Assembly (NCBI GenBank): GCA_021809305.1
Contig: JAKBAF010000033.1
Span: forward strand, 1 to 8,668
Source of the DNA: a bacterium
Lineage (GTDB): Bacteria > Chlamydiota > Chlamydiia > Chlamydiales > JAFEGQ01
Length of the DNA stretch: 8,668 nucleotides
Reading direction: 5' to 3'
The position numbers and the translations under genes are program-made. This document shows positions 6,401 to 8,668 of the stretch, piece by piece (position 1 is the stretch's first letter; every line of letters begins with the position of its first letter). The notes below the pieces were generated by a model. It was given only the letters and a program-made list of their open reading frames with translations. It was not told the origin of the DNA and ran no database searches.

Positions 6401-7459
6401 TTAACTTGTGGACTTAAATGCCACCTTTTCCTTGCGACCTCCAAGCTGACCGCAAGCTGCCATAATCGCTTGACCCTTGGTCCCTCGGACAAGCACACGA
6501 TAGCCCTCAGCTCGCAGTATTGCGGCGAAGGCCTCCACAGTAGCGGATGTTGGCGGCAAATAGCGCAAATGGCGCCCAGGGTTGTAGGGGATAAGGTTGA
6601 TCTTGACCCTAAGGCCCCGCAGGTAGTTGGCAAGGGCAGCTGCGCACTCGGGGGTGTCGTTTATCTCCCGAATAAGCACGTATTCCGCAAAAATCAGCCG
6701 ACGAGGATGTGCGCAGTAGGCCTGCATGGCGCGATAGAGAGCTTCAAGGTCAAATTTTCTGTTCACTGCCATGAGTTTGGTGCGGATCGCATCTGTTGGA
6801 GCATTAACGGAGACGGCTAAGTGAAGTGACGGATCCCCCTCTTCGATAAAGCGATAGATAGCATCGACGCGACCTGATGTGGAGAGGGTGATGTTGCGAG
6901 GATAGAGCTTAAGCCCACCGCTTGAGGTAAGGAGGAGAACCGCTCGCATAACCTCATCATAGTTATCGAAGGGCTCACCCATTCCCATGAAGACGAGGTT
7001 CCTTGGGCGCTTCCCCATGATGTGACATGCAGTCCAGACTTGAGCCACAATCTCATCGGCGCGAAGGTTGCGCAGGAGACCCATCCGCCCAGTTTCACAG
7101 AAAGAGCAGCCCATGCGACAGCCCACTTGCGAGGAGAGGCAGAGCGTCCATCCCGAGCGCATGGGGAGGAGAACCGACTCGCAGGTCAAGCCACCTCCAA
7201 CATCCAGAAGAAATTTGCATGTGGACCCCTCAACTAGACTAGAGCTGACAGGCGGCAGGCTGAGATCTGTAAGAGCTAGAATGTTTTGACGCAAAGACTC
7301 TGCATTGTGAAACGAGGGGGTCAAACCGTCAGCTGTGCCGTGAGAGAACCATTCGCGATAGAGGAGCGCTGCGTGCTCTCTTCCCTTACCCAGCTTTGAG
7401 AAGATCGCCTCAGCATACTCCTGCTGAGTAAGCTTGAATGGCGAATAGGGCGGGTGCAT
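6401..7459 (-). CDS. rlmN: RlmN/Cfr-family radical SAM 23S rRNA and tRNA adenine-C2 methyltransferase
   Basis: The product of 352 residues has the size of RlmN. In E. coli this enzyme methylates C2 of A2503 in 23S rRNA and of A37 in some tRNAs. The 4Fe-4S cluster motif CxxxCxxC is Cys114, Cys118 and Cys121 in QVGCRMGCSFC. The SAM-binding GEP motif is MGMGEP (148-153), with SVNAP at 217-221. The methyl-carrying C-terminal cysteine is Cys336 in AACGQLGG. The two-cysteine ping-pong mechanism of this family is therefore complete. The segment after the cluster reads CETGRMGLLRNL, where typical RlmN has CATG followed by a different loop. This suggests a separate clade, so substrate identity is less certain than the fold. 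Ribosome site AAGGTAAG lies five bases before the ATG. The gene begins 22 bases after the 3' end of tRNA-Arg and may be co-transcribed with it. Confidence 0.9.
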   Translation of the reverse strand: MHPPYSPFKLTQQEYAEAIFSKLGKGREHAALLYREWFSHGTADGLTPSFHNAESLRQNILALTDLSLPPVSSSLVEGSTCKFLLDVGGGLTCESVLLPMRSGWTLCLSSQVGCRMGCSFCETGRMGLLRNLRADEIVAQVWTACHIMGKRPRNLVFMGMGEPFDNYDEVMRAVLLLTSSGGLKLYPRNITLSTSGRVDAIYRFIEEGDPSLHLAVSVNAPTDAIRTKLMAVNRKFDLEALYRAMQAYCAHPRRLIFAEYVLIREINDTPECAAALANYLRGLRVKINLIPYNPGRHLRYLPPTSATVEAFAAILRAEGYRVLVRGTKGQAIMAACGQLGGRKEKVAFKSTS

Positions 7460-7481
7460 TGAATCTTACCTTGAAAAAAGA

Positions 7482-7555
7482 TGCACCGAAGAGGACTTGA
7501 ACCTCTAACCACCCGGTTCGAAGCCGGGTACTCTATCCAGTTGAGCTATCGGTGC
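7482..7555 (-). tRNA. tRNA-Arg (anticodon TCG)
   Basis: The 74-nt sequence folds into a full cloverleaf. The acceptor is GCACCGA/TCGGTGC, the D stem GCTC/GAGT, and the anticodon stem CCCGG/CCGGG around loop CTTCGAA with anticodon TCG. The T arm is AGAGG-TTCAAGT-CCTCT, and the discriminator is A. The CCA end is not encoded. Six T (7479-7474) follow two bases after the 3' end and may act in termination or processing ahead of rlmN. The TCG anticodon reads CGA and, with U34 wobble, other CGN codons. Confidence 0.97.
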
Positions 7556-7565
7556 GTAGTAGATC

Positions 7566-7594
7566 ATCACAAGGATGCAAACGATACCAGCCAA
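7566..7594 (-). promoter_or_regulatory. Weak candidate promoter for tRNA-Arg and rlmN
   Basis: On the minus strand TTGGCT (7594-7589) and TGTGAT (7571-7566) are 17 bases apart, each matching four of six consensus positions. The start would fall a few bases before the mature tRNA 5' end at 7555. Nothing better was found in this stretch. Confidence 0.3.
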
Positions 7595-7665
7595 GCCAAT
7601 TAATCCGGAAGTTCAAATCGCACCTGAATCGAAGGTCTCCGAAGCGCCTTATATCAATCACTTAT

Positions 7666-7697
7666 TTGAATTAATTTAAGAGGGAGTGTGCTACACT
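7666..7697 (+). promoter_or_regulatory. Candidate extended -10 promoter for the recO leader
   Basis: TGCTACACT (7689-7697) is an extended -10 element with TACACT as the core. A TTGAAT (7666-7671) lies 20 bases upstream of it, longer than ideal, in a strongly A/T-rich stretch. Transcription would begin near 7704, giving a leader of about 107 nt that contains the hairpins at 7715-7787. Confidence 0.45.
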
Positions 7698-7714
7698 GAA
7701 GAATCGCAATTAAT

Positions 7715-7787
7715 ATCACCGTCGAGGTGATTGCAAAGATCGGTAAAAGCGCCAGAAAGCGGTCAAATGGAGTTTTGCAATTACCTC
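7715..7787 (+). promoter_or_regulatory. recO leader with two mutually exclusive hairpins
   Basis: ATCACC (7715-7720) pairs perfectly with GGTGAT (7726-7731) around a 5-nt loop. The same bases belong to a much longer arm, 7724-7737, which pairs over 14 bp with one G-T wobble with 7774-7787 across a 36-nt loop. The two folds cannot coexist, as in attenuators and riboswitches. No T-run follows the long stem. Its right arm carries ACCTCC, an anti-Shine-Dalgarno-like sequence, 23 bases before the recO ATG. I recognise no known riboswitch class. Confidence 0.45.
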
Positions 7788-7810
7788 CGAATTAAGAGTT
7801 CTTCTCCCAT

Positions 7811-8482
7811 ATGGAATATAGGCAGACAGAGGGGATTGTTCTAATCTGCACGCCTTTTCAAGAGCGACATGTCATTGCTACACTCTTTACAGCTGACCTA
7901 GGGCTGGCTAGATTTTTTGTAGGTGGAGGCCACTCCCAGCTCTCAGCCCTCTCTCGGGTTGAGTGCCTCTACCGCGATCGAGGAGGGTCAACCCTCCTTC
8001 AGCTAAAGGAGTGGACGCTCCTCGATCCCTATCTTATTCTGCGAGAAGAGCTCGGAACCTTGGAGCGCGCCTCCTTTCTGGGACAGAAACTCCTTCAAAG
8101 TCAGCTGCCTCTAAAACCCGCTCCTGCCCTCTACAACCTCTTACTTCTCTATCTCGCCTACGCTCCCCTCGCCATCAATAGCGCAACCTTTACAACAAGC
8201 TTCCTGATTAAGCTCCTAAAGCACGATGGCCTTCTTGCCCTCCCAGAGCGCTGCATGGAGTGTGAAGCGCCTCTGCAGGCAGCTGCGCTCATACGAGGAG
8301 AGGCGTTTTGCCAAGCTCACGCCCCTTCATGGTCTCCCCTCTTCTCACAAGATGAGATGAGAGATCTAAGAACTCTTGCAGGGGCACGCTCGATGAGAGA
8401 GGTTCTGGATGTGAGGATGGAAGATAGTTTTAGACTGAAGGTCGAAAGACTCTTTGGCGAATTAACCGAGAGCATCTACTAA
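7811..8482 (+). CDS. recO: DNA repair protein RecO
   Basis: RecO acts in the RecFOR pathway, loading RecA onto single-stranded DNA coated with SSB and annealing strands. The product of 223 residues is slightly short for the family, which usually runs about 230-260. The N-terminal OB fold begins with TEGIVLICTPFQERHVIATLF (7-27) and FFVGGG (35-40), matching the RecO pattern. A helical core follows, with LLALPERCMECE around 141-152. A zinc-finger-like set is Cys148, Cys151, Cys167 and His170; the fourth ligand is His where many RecO proteins have Cys. The ATG at 7811 lies just after an in-frame stop at 7793-7795, so it is the only upstream ATG. Its ribosome site (AAGAG, 12 bases away) is weak. 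A structured leader precedes it. It converges with tRNA-Leu, and no terminator is visible after it. Confidence 0.88.
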   Translation: MEYRQTEGIVLICTPFQERHVIATLFTADLGLARFFVGGGHSQLSALSRVECLYRDRGGSTLLQLKEWTLLDPYLILREELGTLERASFLGQKLLQSQLPLKPAPALYNLLLLYLAYAPLAINSATFTTSFLIKLLKHDGLLALPERCMECEAPLQAAALIRGEAFCQAHAPSWSPLFSQDEMRDLRTLAGARSMREVLDVRMEDSFRLKVERLFGELTESIY

Positions 8483-8504
8483 ACAATGAAGTATCGACAA
8501 GGCA

Positions 8505-8588
8505 TGCGAAAGGGGGGACTCGAACCCCCACAAGGTTTCCCCCACTACCACCTCAAGGTAGCGCGTATACCAATTTCGCCACTTCCGC
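8505..8588 (-). tRNA. tRNA-Leu (anticodon GAG)
   Basis: This 84-nt class II tRNA has a long variable arm. The acceptor is GCGGAAG/CTTTCGC (one G-T pair). The anticodon stem CTACC/GGTAG encloses loop TTGAGGT with anticodon GAG, which reads CUC and CUU leucine codons. The T arm is GGGGG-TTCGAGT-CCCCC, and the discriminator is A. CCA is not encoded. Its 3' end lies 22 bases from the recO stop codon, in convergent orientation. Confidence 0.96.
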
Positions 8589-8619
8589 TTAAAGTACCTA
8601 ACAGCTACGGGAGGCCCCA

Positions 8620-8649
8620 ATTTTAATGAAGCGCGAAGATAAGGAGCAA
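8620..8649 (-). promoter_or_regulatory. Candidate promoter for tRNA-Leu(GAG)
   Basis: On the minus strand TTGCTC (8649-8644) and TAAAAT (8625-8620, five of six consensus positions) are 18 bases apart. The start would fall near 8613, about 25 bases before the mature tRNA. A plus-strand ATG at 8626 stays open to the window end, but only 14 codons are visible, so I do not call a gene there. Confidence 0.55.
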
Positions 8650-8668
8650 GTGGAAAATGCTGGGTGGG

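Noticed and set aside
7767..7844. Upstream reading frame overlapping the recO start as a leader peptide
   Set aside because: The ribosome site is weak and there are no repeated regulatory codons; coding use is not supported.
8626..8668. Start of a plus-strand gene at the right edge
   Set aside because: Only 14 codons are visible and they overlap the tRNA-Leu promoter; this is too little to call.

Overview
The window most likely comes from the chromosome of a member of the Chlamydiae, probably an environmental (amoeba- or animal-associated) lineage rather than Chlamydia itself. The main evidence is an ATP/ADP translocase of the NTT/Tlc type, found in obligate intracellular bacteria and plastids. 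It sits next to a small basic hypothetical gene and an ABC metal-importer operon whose gene order (binding protein, ATPase, permease) matches the chlamydial ytgABC locus. From memory, C. trachomatis has npt1 (CT065), a hypothetical gene (CT066) and ytgA-C (CT067-CT069) in that order. This assignment is inferred, not searched.

Layout. Positions 1-2145 (minus strand) hold a tightly packed metal-import operon: a periplasmic binding protein with a His-His-His-Asp ligand set, an ATPase, and the N-terminal part of a membrane permease that runs off the left edge. About 560 bases of non-coding DNA follow (2146-2705), containing a candidate ytg promoter and two inverted-repeat structures of unknown role. 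Then, on the plus strand, come a 192-residue basic protein of unknown function (2706-3284) with a strong terminator, and a 514-residue nucleotide translocase (3579-5123) with a candidate promoter, a leader of about 200 nt and a strong terminator.

The middle right of the window is transcribed leftward. It holds tRNA-Arg(TCG), an RlmN-family radical-SAM rRNA/tRNA methyltransferase, a long-form ribosome hibernation factor, and a small stand-alone protein with the PD-(D/E)xK core of type I restriction subunit N-termini. The start of that last gene overlaps the end of the hibernation factor gene. Diverging from this block is recO (7811-8482), preceded by a leader that can form two mutually exclusive hairpins. 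The right edge carries tRNA-Leu(GAG) on the minus strand with a good candidate promoter.

Themes. The left half covers what an intracellular bacterium takes from its host (metal ions, ATP). The right half covers translation (tRNAs, 23S rRNA/tRNA A-methylation, ribosome hibernation) and DNA repair. There is no insertion sequence, phage gene or CRISPR array. The least explained items are the 192-residue protein, the orphan HSDR_N-like protein and the structured recO leader.
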